The notes under the pieces were generated by a model, which had not been told where the DNA came from, made no database searches, and was given only the letters and a program-made list of their open reading frames with translations. 64,000 nt of DNA from Nymphaea colorata. Its lineage: Eukaryota > Streptophyta > Magnoliopsida > Nymphaeales > Nymphaeaceae. The translations under genes were made by a program, and so were the position numbers. The stretch is from assembly GCF_008831285.2 (NCBI RefSeq), contig NC_045139.1:14802354-14866353 (forward strand), read 5' to 3'. This document shows positions 1 to 11,774 of this stretch, one piece after another (position 1 is the stretch's first letter; each line of letters opens with the position of its first letter).

Positions 1-1102
1 TTGAATATATATATTTTTTCCTCTAAAAACAATGTTTGAAGGTGTCACCCAAATACAGCCTACAATTTTTTAACTAGGTAATCATATGGCTCATATTCAT
101 TCGTAAATTCTTTCTCTTTTTTTTTCTCGCATTAAAGATTGGTCAGATAGTGTGCAAGATTATGTGACATGCCTTTTATTCGATTTTTATAAATAATAAT
201 AACATAGGTAATAATGGTGTAATACATAATAGAAGCAAATTTTTATTTTTTCCTCTTTTTTTTTCTCTTTTTTCCGGGTCGGAATAAGAAACCGGATTTG
301 AAGATCCGGTCAAACTTCAACCAATCAGACGGCAGGAAGAACAGGAAAGGAGGACCTCTTTTTGTTTATGTGAGAAAGTGAGAGCCGTCTTTTCGAAATT
401 ATACCGAAAAGAGAACGCCGAAAGGAAATGCAGAAAAGGTGGGTGGGAACTGGGAATGGGAAGGGGGCCCCCAGAAAGGCAAGTGAAAATTATATCGCCT
501 TTTCTCCCGCCCCTTGTTTGGGTATATTCCCATATTTCCGCTCCTTTCTGAGCACCTTCTCCGAATGCCTCAGCCTTTCTGTTTTAGCTTTTTTCTTTTC
601 CAACCCTCTCTCAACTCGTTCTCTTTTTCCTTTTCCTCTCTTTTATCCATCCCTCTTGCATCTCTCTCCCTGTAGATCTTGAATGTTCGCCGTCCGATCG
701 CCTTGCTCCTTCCTTTTGTGAACGTTGATTTCATTTTTAACGCTATTTTTAAGAATTTGCTTGTTTACATTCTTTCAATTTTTGTTTTCGTCCCTGGAAT
801 CAGAAGATTCGTTTTCGTTATCGGTGCTTCGATCACGTTTCGGTTTTTGGAGAATTTAGGGTTTTCAATCTCAAAATTTTCGATGGTCGTTGCCTTTTCT
901 CGTTTTCTGATACAAAAGATCATCTTGTCCCTTTAATTCTCCATTTTTTTGGGGGGAGGTTCCACTGGAGGTGTAATCTCCGTCAGATGACGAGGGTTAG
1001 GGTTTTAGTGGTATTTCCATGAAGCAAGACAATCTGGATAGCATAGTTTTTATTTTTTCAGGGATTATCTTCCTTGTTAGTTTGAATTTCTAGGGTCTAG
1101 AG
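1..1102 (+). promoter_or_regulatory. Upstream region and 5' leader of the G-gamma gene
   Basis: This stretch has no convincing protein-coding gene. Positions 1-300 are AT-rich with T-runs; 540-670 is pyrimidine-rich, as plant 5' leaders often are. A good 3' splice site (pyrimidine tract then ctag) lies at about 1092, just before the start codon at 1103, so a leader intron is likely; its donor was not resolved. ATG-started frames at 428 and 679 would be upstream ORFs if transcription starts before them. The transcription start is not determined. Confidence 0.4.
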
Positions 1103-4100
1103 ATGCGAGCGTCGGTGGCGGAGACTTCGAATGAATCTCCGCCGCAGCCGTCTCTGGATCGCCCGGTGACGGCAGATTCGCGAGGAAAGCACCGGATCCA
1201 GGCGGAGTTGAAGCGGTTGGAGCAAGAGGCACGATTTCTGGAGGTCAGTTTTCCTACTTTGATGTTGGCTTCCTGGTTCTGTTTAGAATCTGAATCCATT
1301 TTCTGGAGGTCCTTTTCTTTTTCTTCCATAGGTGTCGACTGCGTTGCACGAATATCGTAAAGGTTTTCATGTTAGGAAAGCAATATTTCATGGTTTTAAT
1401 CATAAAATTGAAAATTTGAACCTAGTTATTGCGCTGGTTGGTGAAATTATGAGAGAACATGGATGAATGTGATCGACTGTAATCGTTATTGCTGAATTTC
1501 TCCCTTGGAACTATAATTGAGTTGCTCTTATCAAAATGTTATCTAATTGACTTGATTTGGTGGACCGTCAAGGCGGTAAAAGCCTAATTGTTATAAGGTG
1601 GATTAAATTAATTAACTGTTCTGTAGAAAACTTATGAAATTGGAACTTCACGATGAGATATCTGTATCATAATAGATCGTCATTCGGTGCAAAGTGGTTT
1701 ATGTTCTGCAGATTTTGTAGAAAAGTGGATTTTTAAACATTAGAGCTGGACTTTGTTTACAAGTTTGTTTCTCGTGAATTGCAGTACTGATAACCATAGG
1801 GAGACTGTTATTCTACATGTTTTTGGCTAATGTATGGGTTAACACCGTAGCATGGGTTAACACCGTAGCTTATTGTGATTAGTGTAAGTTGATAGGCTTG
1901 GTTACCTAGTTCATAATGTTTGAATTTTAGACATCAATGTCGATCAATCGTCCGTGTAATTCTCAACTCTTGTAAAAAGAAGTAGCCCCTTCAGTGTGGG
2001 AAACTGCATCAACCAGCCGCATTCCACTTCACATTCTAGATTTGGTGAGGAGCGCGTGGAGGTCGAGCCGTTAGTTTTGTAAATTAATTGCCAATAATTT
2101 GGCTTTCTTCTTGGTGTAGTTGTAATTTTCTACTCAGTGTAACGGCAGAACTGTGGCTGTGTTCTTGATAATGTGGTAGCATAAACCTAGAGAGCCTCAT
2201 AAGTTCCTGTAACAGTTAGATGTTTAAATTACGAGCCACTCACATTTTTCTGAGTATTGAATATTGAAGAAGTTCTAGTTCGGCATCTTTTAGCAAAGCT
2301 AAGTAGTAGTAACCGATGTTCAGATTTTCTTGTTAGGGCAGGCATGACATTGATTTGTACATGCATGTCTGAGTGTCTGTGTGCGTGAGAAAGAGAGAAA
2401 GGGTGACACAGAGGGTCAGAGAGAACGAAAAATGTTGTTTGGCCCAACAGTTCTGAATGGTTGTTAGCAGATATGATAATATCCCTGGTTTGCTGGTCTG
2501 TGTCTGGTAACCTCCCTTGTCTAAAAGAGATACAAAGGCGCCATTGGTTACTTCTGAGCGATGATATGAATCATATATTATGGTTAAGTTGCTATATTGG
2601 TAGTAGCAACAAGAACCTGCCAAACCATCTTCTAGTAGTGAGAATAAAAGGACTAGCTATTGATTAGTAGCATGAAAGACATTCAGGCGCAGGGAAGTGG
2701 CATGACAATAGAAGAAAATGATAGAGGAATATCTTCAGAGAATATTGAGAGAAAGGGCTAACGCAAGCTGTATGTGGATGGTTTTGGTAGTAGGACGCCT
2801 TTTTCTAGTGTTGAAGCCTAAAAGGAAAAATCTTTTGAAATAGGCCAACTGATTGTATGGTTGATGAGTAGGGTTAATATAAGCATGGAAGGATTCTGTG
2901 ACGGAACATAAAAAAGGAAGGCAGTAGTAGGAATACTTTCATGCTTGTTACTTGTAAGGAAAACAGGTACATGGCATCTACGTATTCCAAGGTTGTGCTC
3001 GAACCAAGGTGCAAGATTGTAATCTTGTGGAAAATGCATCTTGCATGGTTATCAGTCCCTTCCCATAGGACGTATTTCTACAATCCTACTACAACTGGTG
3101 GCAACAACCAGTAGAAGAAAAACAAAGCAATGTAGGCCTCAGGTTAAACGTTTCAGCAAACTAGCTACGAGAAATGGAGCGTTATACATGTTGTACGGAG
3201 TCATTCTACTTGGTTTACGACCTTGACTGCATGGCGAGCATCATAGAAGCTGCTAATCAATTGTTTATAAGTGATAGATCTGAGCACTGAGCTTTCATGT
3301 GCAGGAACTTTTTAAGGAGGGGTCTGCATTTGTAGAACCATAAGAGATCAACCATAGGCTTGGTGCATTTATGTCCTGCAATTATGCAGGCACATGGCTT
3401 TCAAGTTGTTTTAAGAGATTAAAAAACTGGCAAGACACAATGTACCGAAGAGGATTCCAACCTGACCATTCGAACATTTCATTGCTTCCACTAAGACATA
3501 CTTTCCTCTGGTATCAGATCACAATTTATCAGCACAGCATTTTATCAGTCTTTCTGGCAAGAGTAGGAATTAGAACTCCAATCAGTGATCCTTTTTTGTT
3601 GAATACCTCACAATCTCACATGTCCCTGGTCAGGCAGTCGTTCAATTCATGAAACGTATAGCTTATATGGTTCACAGTGCCTGCCGATATAATCTCCTCA
3701 TAAATATCATTTAGGAGTACACTTTTTTCTTATTTGTTATGGAATGAGTGGCGATTATTCTTCATGCTGTCAGAATGCAAAAGCACCACTGCTTTCTTGT
3801 TCTTTTCATATTGCACCTATTCCTGTTCTTTTGTGGGGAAACCTGTTTAAAACATAAATCGTCTTATGAAAACCGCTTGATTTCACATCCGAAGCATCAA
3901 TTTAATCGTCTTATGAAAACCGCTTGATTTCACATCCGAAGCATCAATTTTAATGAAGCTTGGCATTTGCTTGAAATGTCTTCAGAAAGAAATAGAAGAG
4001 TTGGAGGCTACAGAAAATGTATCCATCACATGTCAGGAGTAAGCATGCTGAACCTTTTCATTCTCATTATTGGTTGTTTAGAATTGCCCAATCAATTTAC

Positions 4101-4340
4101 TTGTCCTATTCTGTTGCATCAGTTTGATACAAAGCGTAGCAGCAAGACCAGATCCTCTCCTGCCCATGTAAGAACTGTTTTCGAGAATAGCTATTCTTTT
4201 TAATGTCTCTTCCAGGCAGCCGTACTTAGAAGGGTTTATTTCTTATGACATGCAGCACGGTTGGGCCTGTTAATCCCGCTTGGGATCGGTGGTTCGAAGG
4301 GCTGCAGAATTCGAAAGGTCATGGATGCCAGATTATGTAA
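1103..4340 (+). CDS. AGG1: Heterotrimeric G-protein gamma subunit, plant type A (AGG1/AGG2/RGG1-like)
   Basis: This gene encodes the small gamma partner of G-beta in the plant heterotrimeric G protein at the plasma membrane. Four coding exons fit with consistent phase and GT-AG borders: 1103-1243, 3986-4038, 4123-4167 and 4256-4340, giving 107 aa, close to the roughly 100 aa of type-A subunits. Exon 1 carries a Ser/Pro-rich N-terminus and the start of the coiled coil (KHRIQAELKRLEQEARFLE, residues 29-47). This continues through KEIEELEATENVS to the conserved DPLLP (75-79) and NPAWDRWFEG (86-95) blocks that contact G-beta. The last four residues, CQIM, form a CaaX prenylation box with Cys104. 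No second cysteine precedes it, so palmitoylation next to the box is not suggested. Intron 1 is 2.7 kb. Whether it is the AGG1 or AGG2 counterpart cannot be decided. The gene converges on ARL5. Confidence 0.95.
3859..3952 (+). repeat. Tandem duplication of a 47-bp unit next to a splice acceptor
   Basis: Two near-perfect copies of a 47-bp unit (3859-3905 and 3906-3952, beginning tcgtcttatgaaaaccgctt) lie in intron 1 of the G-gamma gene. They end 33 bp before exon 2, so any branch-point sequence in the unit is present twice. Confidence 0.95.
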
Positions 4341-4645
4341 TGAATTGATCTCTTTCTGTTATATTATTTTTTGTCCATTATTTTTTCTCAGAGAAGCTGC
4401 GGGTGGTTTGTTGTTGTAAAACTCGAAAAAGAAAGCATTGTGGCAATTGCAAGGAATTCCATCATACAGGTCCTCTTGTAACGCATTCCAAATTGAAAAT
4501 GTTACTGAAGATTGGTCTTCTAAGTACAACTTATCAAAAAGCATTTTCTCACACCATGACACCAAGTGTTTATACAAAGTGAAGCACATCTCCTGCTTGA
4601 AGCAAATTAATCACCTGGAGGCAGAAAACAATTAGGCGTGCAGGC
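4341..4645. other. Convergent 3' intergenic interval
   Basis: These 305 bp separate the stop codon of the + strand G-gamma gene from that of the - strand ARL5 gene. Both 3' UTRs must lie here and may overlap. It is AT-rich; no canonical AATAAA was found on either strand. Confidence 0.7.
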
Positions 4646-7600
4646 TCAGGAAGTTGCTTTCCCGGAAACTCGCTGAGCTATCCATCCCATCCCATCGTAC
4701 AGGCCTTCACCGGTCAGGGCGCAGCTCGCTTGTATGTGCCAGTCATGATTCTTTATGGAATGAAGCGAGAGAGCATCTGTTATTTCAGCTGGTGTCATTG
4801 CATCCTTTAGATCTTGCTTATTAGCAAAGACAAGCACCACAGCATGCTCGAGATCATCATGTTGCAACAGCCTCAGGAGCTCCTCTTTCATTATTGAAAT
4901 CCTTGTACGATCCGTGCTGTCGATCACGACAATGACCGCGTGAGTTCCACGGTAGTAGGTCGCCCATGATGTTCTTAGTCGATCTTGCCCTCCCAAATCC
5001 CAGACCTGATGCAAGCAGCAACGTAATGCAAATGAGACCGTAGACATCAGCAGAAAATTTTAGGATAATATCTGTACCATCATATTAAGAATTCAATGCT
5101 TCAATAATCATAGATAATAAACTGGGTGTAACAATCAGAGTTTGTTCAGGTCATATAATTCATCTGTTGACTTGGTTATACAATCACGATTCCACTGATC
5201 AACCATAAGATAATATTCATGATTAATCTCTATCCAGGAAAAACATGACTAACAATCACTACCTAAATCCTATATCATGTCTCAACCCTGTCATTTTGTT
5301 GCACAAGCTTTTCTCATCCTACTTTTCCCTGATCCTTGGGCTCCCCTCAACTGAAAAAGGAAAAAACTAACAAAAGAGCAATCGTTCTTCAGAAAAGCAC
5401 CGTCAGCTTTGGTTTTCCATCAAGCAATATTAATGCTGTCATATCAATTAAGTCACGACTATAAAAATTAACTCGGCAGCATATTGGTTTTTCATACAAG
5501 AATAGGTTGATGAAATCAATCTTCACCCACAGAGACCCGATTTTCAATGGAGCAAAAGGTTTTGTAGCAGTTTATACAAAGTACTCAATTTGTCTTGAAA
5601 CATCGTAGTAAAATGACGGAGAAGGAATGTAAACCAGAATACGAAGTTAAAAATATACAAGAATCTTAAAATATAATTGGCAACACGGTACAGCAATCAG
5701 AATGGATGAAAATTATGAAGTTTAAATTCAAGAAAGGAGACTATAGACCCATTCCCCATGATCTTCCCTTCTTGCCCACAAGTGAGTAAGGACTAGTAGA
5801 TCCAAGGGCCTGTTTGACAGAAGGAACAGTTAGCAACTTTTCAATGAATATTTCATAAATCTACCCCAATTTTCAGTTATATTCTTGGAGCATATTCATA
5901 GAACAGTTACAAGCTATTTTTAATGCCAAATTTCTCCTAAATGGTTGTTTGGCAATGAGAATAGTAACAAATTGTTCAATAAGATTGGGCAGATTCATAA
6001 AACAGTTTGTTATTGTTTCCATTCCCAATTGACTCCTAAGAAAGCTCTGGGACAGATCCATAGAACACTGTTAGTGTTCTTGTTGCCAAATGCCCTACAA
6101 TATCTGTAGTATTAGAAAATCATGGCAACATCTCAAAACTTCCAGTCTTGAGGTCGATATTGGCAGGTAAACCAAAAAGTCAACATCAACTAGTAGGAAC
6201 ATGTCTGTTCATCTCGTGTAGGTGACGAATGTCACAAGTTTTGGAACAGAGAAGGCATTTGTTGCCACCAGGAAAACCGGAAGCTCAAAATTCTCCCTTA
6301 CCGTCCATTACTAATATCACTACATCCAATGAAATGGTCAAATTTGAGATCTTACTGTAGCAAGTACACTCTTCCAACATGCAGTTCCTCCCAGTAACAG
6401 AATAACCACTACGACATTCACAATAATTTCTTCCATCTTCAACAAGGATATAATCATGTAGACCGAAATTTTGATGTCTGAACAGAAGTAGTCTCCAACT
6501 ATGTGTACGATAATCCAAACTAAAGACCAATTCCCCACTTTTCCAAGTTGCACATATCTCACTGAAGATTTTCCTCAATCGTGTGTGTGCAATGGAACTA
6601 TGTTTACTTCAAACTGAATACAGGATAAAATTATCCAGCATTCAGGCATCAAGTCTCCACTTACTTGACTGGTATTCACCATCTATTCAATTCACATCAG
6701 ATGGAGGCTGCTCCATGTGGGTGGTTCCATAGTTTTGTATAAAAACGTCACGAGTGTCCTACATTAAAAACTCACACCAATTACAAGATATGGGCAGTGA
6801 CATATCTAGAAGATCAAATAGCCATATATTGACCCACCAAAGATCTTCGTGAGATGAAATTCAAGCTCCTTGAAAGCTCCACTGCTATCGCCTAAACGAG
6901 GGCATCCACTCTACTAGGAAGGGTGTCAATACTCACGGCAGCACTTGGGATATAATAAAATCTATCCACCAGAAAACTTCAGTGTCAACTTCTTACAACT
7001 CATTGAACTCGTGAAAGGTTGACACACAATCTCCAGTATGTCCACCTTGTTAAACATTATTTGCTTTCTCAACAGGGATAATCAGTCGACTAGAAAAATT
7101 AAATATCAGAAGCTCGAGACACAGGTGCATCATGGGAGAACCACACAAGACAGCGATCGCCGACAGGCATGTGCGTCATGCTAAATAAAATACCTCATAA
7201 GCATGACATGTATCAGCAATATTCGTCCTTAGGGCAGCTTGTTGTGCATGTTTCGTAGCTATAATGAGTGGGAAATGGTCACATAACTTTTCTCTTTCAG
7301 ATCCTTTTTGCAGCTTACACTGTATCAAGAACCCCAACTTATTCCTGACCACATTTTGACACCTGGAAGGTAGTAGTATCTCGTCTCGTGGTAGCCCATT
7401 GCCAAGGAAGAACATAGAAAAAATCACAAAAGTCAACCTATTTATGGGTGCATTTCTATTTATACTTACAATTAATTAAAAGCAACAAAATTTATGCAAA
7501 ACCAAATGGAACTAAACAATTCTAACCATCTCTGTACATGTTTCCGATGATCATTGTTATAAAACAGAAGAATACAGATGATATTAGAACAGGGGAATGT

Positions 7601-7721
7601 GAACAACAGCGAGGATAAGTTGCCGATGAGCTATGTCACATGGGTGCGGGGTGCGAGATGCGGCAAGTTCCAAAAAGAATTAGGTGTGGGTACAATGAGA
7701 GCATATAAATATAAACAAATA

Positions 7722-7752
<31 letters not shown>

Positions 7753-10384
7753 GTTTAAATTTTTAAACTTTTTTTTTTATCAAGGTTACCTTAATCTCAT
7801 ACAAAATTCAAATTTTTATTAAATAAAAGAAGGGGGGAGAGAGAGAAGAGGGAAAAAAGAAGAATGTGTGCGGTCAGCAGCACCCGATTTGGTTTGACCG
7901 AGTCGGGTGCCGTGGCGGGCGCTCCCGCATCTGGTGTGGGTGCACCAACGCGCCACCATAGCTGGTGCACTCGTGTGACTTAGCCGATGAGGCTCTGTTA
8001 AGAAATGGGATAAGCTTTGCAAACTTTTAAACTTAAAGTTACTGCATGGGACTTCATGAAGTCGCCTCCAGGGAAGCATAAGAAATTGTAGCGAGTTGAT
8101 AAAGATTGAAAAGAGAAGAGGAAAGCGAAACCCACTAACCAAAGTCACACGGATACGTGGGCTAACCCATGTATCCGTATCGATACTCCGATACTGGAAT
8201 TCCAACACGGATACGACTAGGATATGTTTGGATCAGGTCTAGGTCAGACCCGATCCAAACCCAAAAAATCCATTTGTAAAACCCGATTTGTTTTTGTTAG
8301 GTCGAGCTTTCTTTCTCAGTTTCTCCCTTTCACCCGACAAGGTCTCTGAGCAGCAACAGATCGTGGGCAAAGATCGGACGATGGTGACAACTTCCAGCAA
8401 CACAAGGTGACGTCCGGTCGCGTCCGGCGACAGCTGGCGATAGACAGGTAAGTGGGTTTTTCTTTTTTCTTTTCGATATTAGAAGTTAGGGTTTGTGTTA
8501 TTCATTTGGGGGTTTTTTCTGTTTTTGGATTTGTGGATTTGGGGAGGTTCTCTTTGGGGTTTTTTTTTCTGTTTTTGGGTTTTCTTTGCATGAATGAGTG
8601 GTTTTCTCATTTTTGTGGAACGATTGGGGGTTGATATCATGAAATCATCGACGGAGAGGGAGGGTGACATGGGAAGGGAAGGAGATGGAGCTCAACGGGA
8701 ACTTTGTTCATCAACTGCAAATTTTGCCTAGCTCATTTCGTGCACTATAAGAGTCTCGCCTTTTAGGTCCTCTTCTTTAGGGACCTGTTTTTATTGTATG
8801 AAATTGTTGATCATGGGCATGTGGTTGCAACTAATTGGAGTTTTAGTCTTTGTTGGTTCGATCATTTTTCTTTATGATTTCGTTATTCTGGATTATTAAT
8901 TTTTTGAACCGTCGCTTGTTCTTGGTTACTGATTCTGTTGATTGTTTGATCTTGTTTGATGGTAGGTGAAATTGTTTTTATGCCAGTTGAGTAGGTCGGC
9001 TTGAAATTTCTACGAGTTATTTCCGGTTCCGGAGAATATGGCACTTTAGAACTTTTAATGTTTAGCTGTACTGCATTATCTCCACCTGAAAGAACGTTTT
9101 TTCTTTGTTGCAACCATGGACAAGTGTTCCTGGTAGCTTTTGAATGTTTTTCCTCCCAGCTTGGTGGCTTTTGAGACACCAGTAGTAGCCTTGTGGAAGA
9201 TCATTTTCTCATTTGTTAGTTTTTACCATAAGATTGAACTATTTTCTCATTTCTTAATAACATAATATTGAACCATTGTGTTTTATTCCTTCAACATTCA
9301 CGTCCCAATGAATGTTGAGGCCTTTAACCTGGAAGAAGACAATGAACTTGAAGCTGTTAATTCAAGATTCGAAGAACCTTCTATTCCATCAACATGTGAA
9401 ATTGTGGAAAAAGAAGATGAGTCTGAGGACGATTTGGGCATTGACAATGACTAGAATGATGATATTGATAAACAATGTTTTGTTTGTGACTTTAAGTGTG
9501 AACTATTAATTTAATGTTTTTTTGAATTTATAATTTTTGAGAATATTATATTTGTCGTATCCACGTATCCGAGAATTGTGAAAATTGTCATGTCCGTACC
9601 TGTATCCCCGTATCGCACCCGCATCCGTGTGACTTAGCCACTAACCCAGCAACTGTGGGCTAGCAAGCGAATAAAATTTGTTTGTCAAAACAAGACAGAT
9701 AAGAAGTCGAAGAGAGATAAAGATCACAACTATAATAGGTGAAAAGATTTGATGGATAAGATGGGGGAAGATAAAAAGAGTCAGGCAATGACAGAGGTCA
9801 ATTGATGATGAAGAGAAGCAATAAGGAATGCACACAGCTGGAGAAATAGTCCCAGGATTATGTAGAAAATACAAAAGATGCCTATGTAGAGAATACAAAA
9901 GATGCCTGTAACATCATTTTACATTAACAAAAGAAAAACAATACCTCATTTTGAACAGATGTTTACCAGCTAGCATTATGTTTAATAGTTATAATGAAAT
10001 AGCAAAAAATGCCAGAACACAGCAAAATAAAAAAGAACTCGAAACCAGCAAGATAAGGCAAATGAATTGATTAACACCTATTCACACCCATGTTCATCAT
10101 ACAGTTGAATTGACTATCACTTGAACACGTAATGCAGATTAATTGCATGACGCTATGTATATAGAGTAGAATTTGGAGAAGTAAGAACTGACCTCAAACC
10201 TAATGTTCTTGTAAACAATCTCTTCTACATTGCTTCCAACAGTTGGATGGGTGACTACGACCTCTCCAAGGTGTAACTTATAAAGTGTAGTAGTTTTTCC
10301 TGCATTGTCCAGGCCGACAACAACAATTTTATATTCCTTTGCCGGAAACAACATAAACCACAATCTTGAGACCAATGCTCCCAT
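4646..10384 (-). CDS. ARL5: ADP-ribosylation factor-like GTPase, ARL5 class (ARLB1/ATGB1-like)
   Basis: This is a small Arf-family GTPase; ARL5 proteins act at the Golgi/trans-Golgi in membrane traffic. Two coding exons, 10384-10193 and 5005-4646, join in phase 0 across a GT-AG intron to give 183 aa, the normal full length. Visible landmarks: Gly2 of MGALVSR for N-myristoylation; P-loop GLDNAGKT (24-31); switch-I Thr48 in HPTVGSN; G3 motif WDLGGQ (66-71), split from exon 1 by the intron; NKQD (126-129); and SCA (158-160). All nucleotide-binding residues are intact. The 5,187-bp intron holds a MITE (5805-6096) and two hAT-like elements (7631-7983, 8140-9637); these do not touch the splice sites. 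The match to plant ARL5 proteins is close throughout, so the class is well supported; the functional location is family knowledge. Confidence 0.96.
5805..6096. mobile_element. MITE-like inverted-repeat element in the ARL5 intron
   Basis: The two ends are imperfect inverted repeats: agggcctgtttgacagaagg at the left, and the reverse complement of the right end reads agggcatttggcaacaagaa. The roughly 290-bp interior contains related short motifs in both orientations (cagattcataaaacag, cagatccatagaacac). No coding capacity is seen and no clear target duplication was identified, so the superfamily is not assigned. Confidence 0.55.
7631..7983. mobile_element. hAT-like nonautonomous element, copy H1 (353 bp)
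   Basis: The termini read ctatgtcacatgggtgcggg at the left and ctaagtcacacgagtgcacc from the right end. The element is flanked by a perfect 8-bp direct repeat, ccgatgag, at 7623-7630 and 7984-7991. An 8-bp duplication is the hallmark of the hAT superfamily. Subterminal GC-rich near-repeats (ggtgcggggtgcgagatgcg) and an internal (TA)n run near 7722-7752 are present. It lies in the ARL5 intron. Confidence 0.85.
8140..9637 (+). mobile_element. hAT-like element, copy H2 (1.5 kb), internally deleted
   Basis: The left terminus is caaagtcacacggatacgtg and the right terminus, read inward, is ctaagtcacacggatgcggg. Perfect 8-bp flanking repeats ccactaac lie at 8132-8139 and 9638-9645. Subterminal regions contain repeated variants of cgtatccgtatc. 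The interior has a leader-like stretch ending in a strong donor (gtaagt at 8448) and a transposase-like final exon (9308-9454), so this looks like an autonomous-type element that lost most of its coding region. It sits 157 bp from copy H1 in the ARL5 intron. Confidence 0.85.
9308..9454 (+). pseudogene. Remnant of a hAT transposase C-terminus
   Basis: A 48-codon frame within element H2 ends in an acidic tail ([15 protein letters not shown] then stop). It is followed by AT-rich DNA and the element's right end about 180 bp downstream, the position expected for the last exon of an encoded transposase. Acidic C-termini are common in plant hAT transposases, but the catalytic and dimerisation regions are absent, so the assignment rests mainly on the surrounding element. 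No function is expected. Confidence 0.5.
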
Positions 10385-11454
10385 TTTGCACCAGATGAAG
10401 CTTTAGATCCTTCAACCTAGAAAGCAAAGCCCATACTTTAACCGAAAACGAGAACCAATAACGATGAAAAAAGCAATTGGAAAAGGTATTCTGGTTAAAC
10501 TTAGTAAGACCAGCAAATCAAATTCACCTAAATCATCAACAAGGAAACATCAAAAGAAGACATATCAAGAAGGACGGAATCGATTCAATCATCAACATGC
10601 AGAAAGGTACCTAAGGAACCACAGGAGAACAAAACAGTTCCCTACACATCAAGAAAAAATTCCGCATCAAACGTCACAATTCAGACCAATTATTGAGGAA
10701 AATCATGAACTAGGATCAGATCACATAGAAACGTTTACAAGCGACAGATATCACAAACGGAAGATGCAACTGGCAAAATCTTGAACAAATTTGATTTTAA
10801 AGTTAGCGCAATTTTTTTAAAAATAAAATAGGAACACAGAAATTCAACGGGAAATTCAAGTAATATATCAAAGTCAGAAGCCTCATAAAAAGATCATGAT
10901 CAAATCCAACCGCAAAACATCACAATTGATTATATTCAATAGCATCATTTACAAACAGCGACACATCCAAAATGAAAGATAGGCCCCACAATTTCGACCA
11001 TCTTCAAGAAAGCAAACGCCAAATTCAAAGCGAAGCACGACGATGTTACACAAGAGCAAAATTAAATTCGGCAATTCAAGCGTCGGCCTCGAAGAAAACT
11101 TCAACAAAAAGAAAATTCCACGAGAGTCAGAAAGAGATTTACGCGGAAGGTAGACGCGCACGCTGCCGGAGACGCACGGAATCGCGAGACACCTCCGAAA
11201 GACGAGAAAGAAAAACAGAGAGCAGATCAGGCGATGGAGACGAGTTTTCAAAAGGGTGGCGGCAGTATCCCGGGGAAAGAAGTAGACTTCCGGCCGGTGT
11301 TACCTACAGAGAAAGGCGGTATTCCGGCGGACAAGGAGAAAACCACCCTTCCCCACAAAAGGGTCAAGAAACCCCCGAGAGTTGGAGGAAGGGGGTACCG
11401 TGGAGGAAGAGAGGAAAAGCAGGTGACCCCCCTAAAAAGCCATCCCTCTCTCCC
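10385..11454 (-). promoter_or_regulatory. 5' leader of ARL5, probably with a leader intron
   Basis: Reading on the - strand from the TATA box at 11455-11461, the first 300 bp are GC- and pyrimidine-rich, then the sequence becomes AT-rich. A good 3' splice site (ttgctttctag, ending at 10417) stands 32 bp before the start codon. A leader intron of roughly 0.7 kb is therefore inferred; a possible donor is gtaaat near 11140. Frames overlapping 10972-11608 on both strands show no family similarity and are treated as noncoding. Confidence 0.45.
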
Positions 11455-11461
11455 TTTTATA
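11455..11461 (-). promoter_or_regulatory. TATA box, probably of ARL5
   Basis: TATAAAA on the - strand, followed by ggg and a CT/GA-rich stretch. It lies about 1.07 kb before the ARL5 start codon, consistent with a spliced leader. No competing gene starts nearby on this strand. Confidence 0.5.
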
Positions 11462-11774
11462 CTTCCCCCACCCCCGCTCTCATCGCTCCGTCCCCTCCAA
11501 ACCAAACGCGAGTGTCCGTGCCAGCGTGTCGCTCCTCTCCCTCCCCAGCCGCCCTACCTTGTGGACCCCGCATTGCCACGTCAGCATCGGATCCCCTATA
11601 GGGCCTAACCAAATCGGATCTAAACTTTTATTGGATCCGTTCTCATGAGATCTTGATCCAAGTACGGACGTCTGTAGAAGCGTGGATGTTATTTGATGTG
11701 TGATTCAAATTTGGATACGGAAGGTTGGATATTCCGTGATCCACTTTTCATATAACTGTCTGATTTTTTCTTTC

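Noticed and set aside
428-936. Open frames MQKRWVG... and MNVRRPI... before the G-gamma gene
   Set aside because: Low-complexity, T-rich leader-type sequence without family similarity; at most upstream ORFs.
6285-6578. Overlapping - strand frames (97 and 74 codons) in the ARL5 intron
   Set aside because: No recognisable domain or splice structure; inside an intron of the same strand.
7819-8208. 129-codon - strand frame
   Set aside because: It spans the H1/H2 transposon boundary, so it is a chance frame over two insertions.
10972-11608. 209- and 124-codon + strand frames in the GC-rich block
   Set aside because: Composition-driven frames antisense to the ARL5 promoter/leader; no similarity and compositionally biased toward Arg/Ser/Pro.
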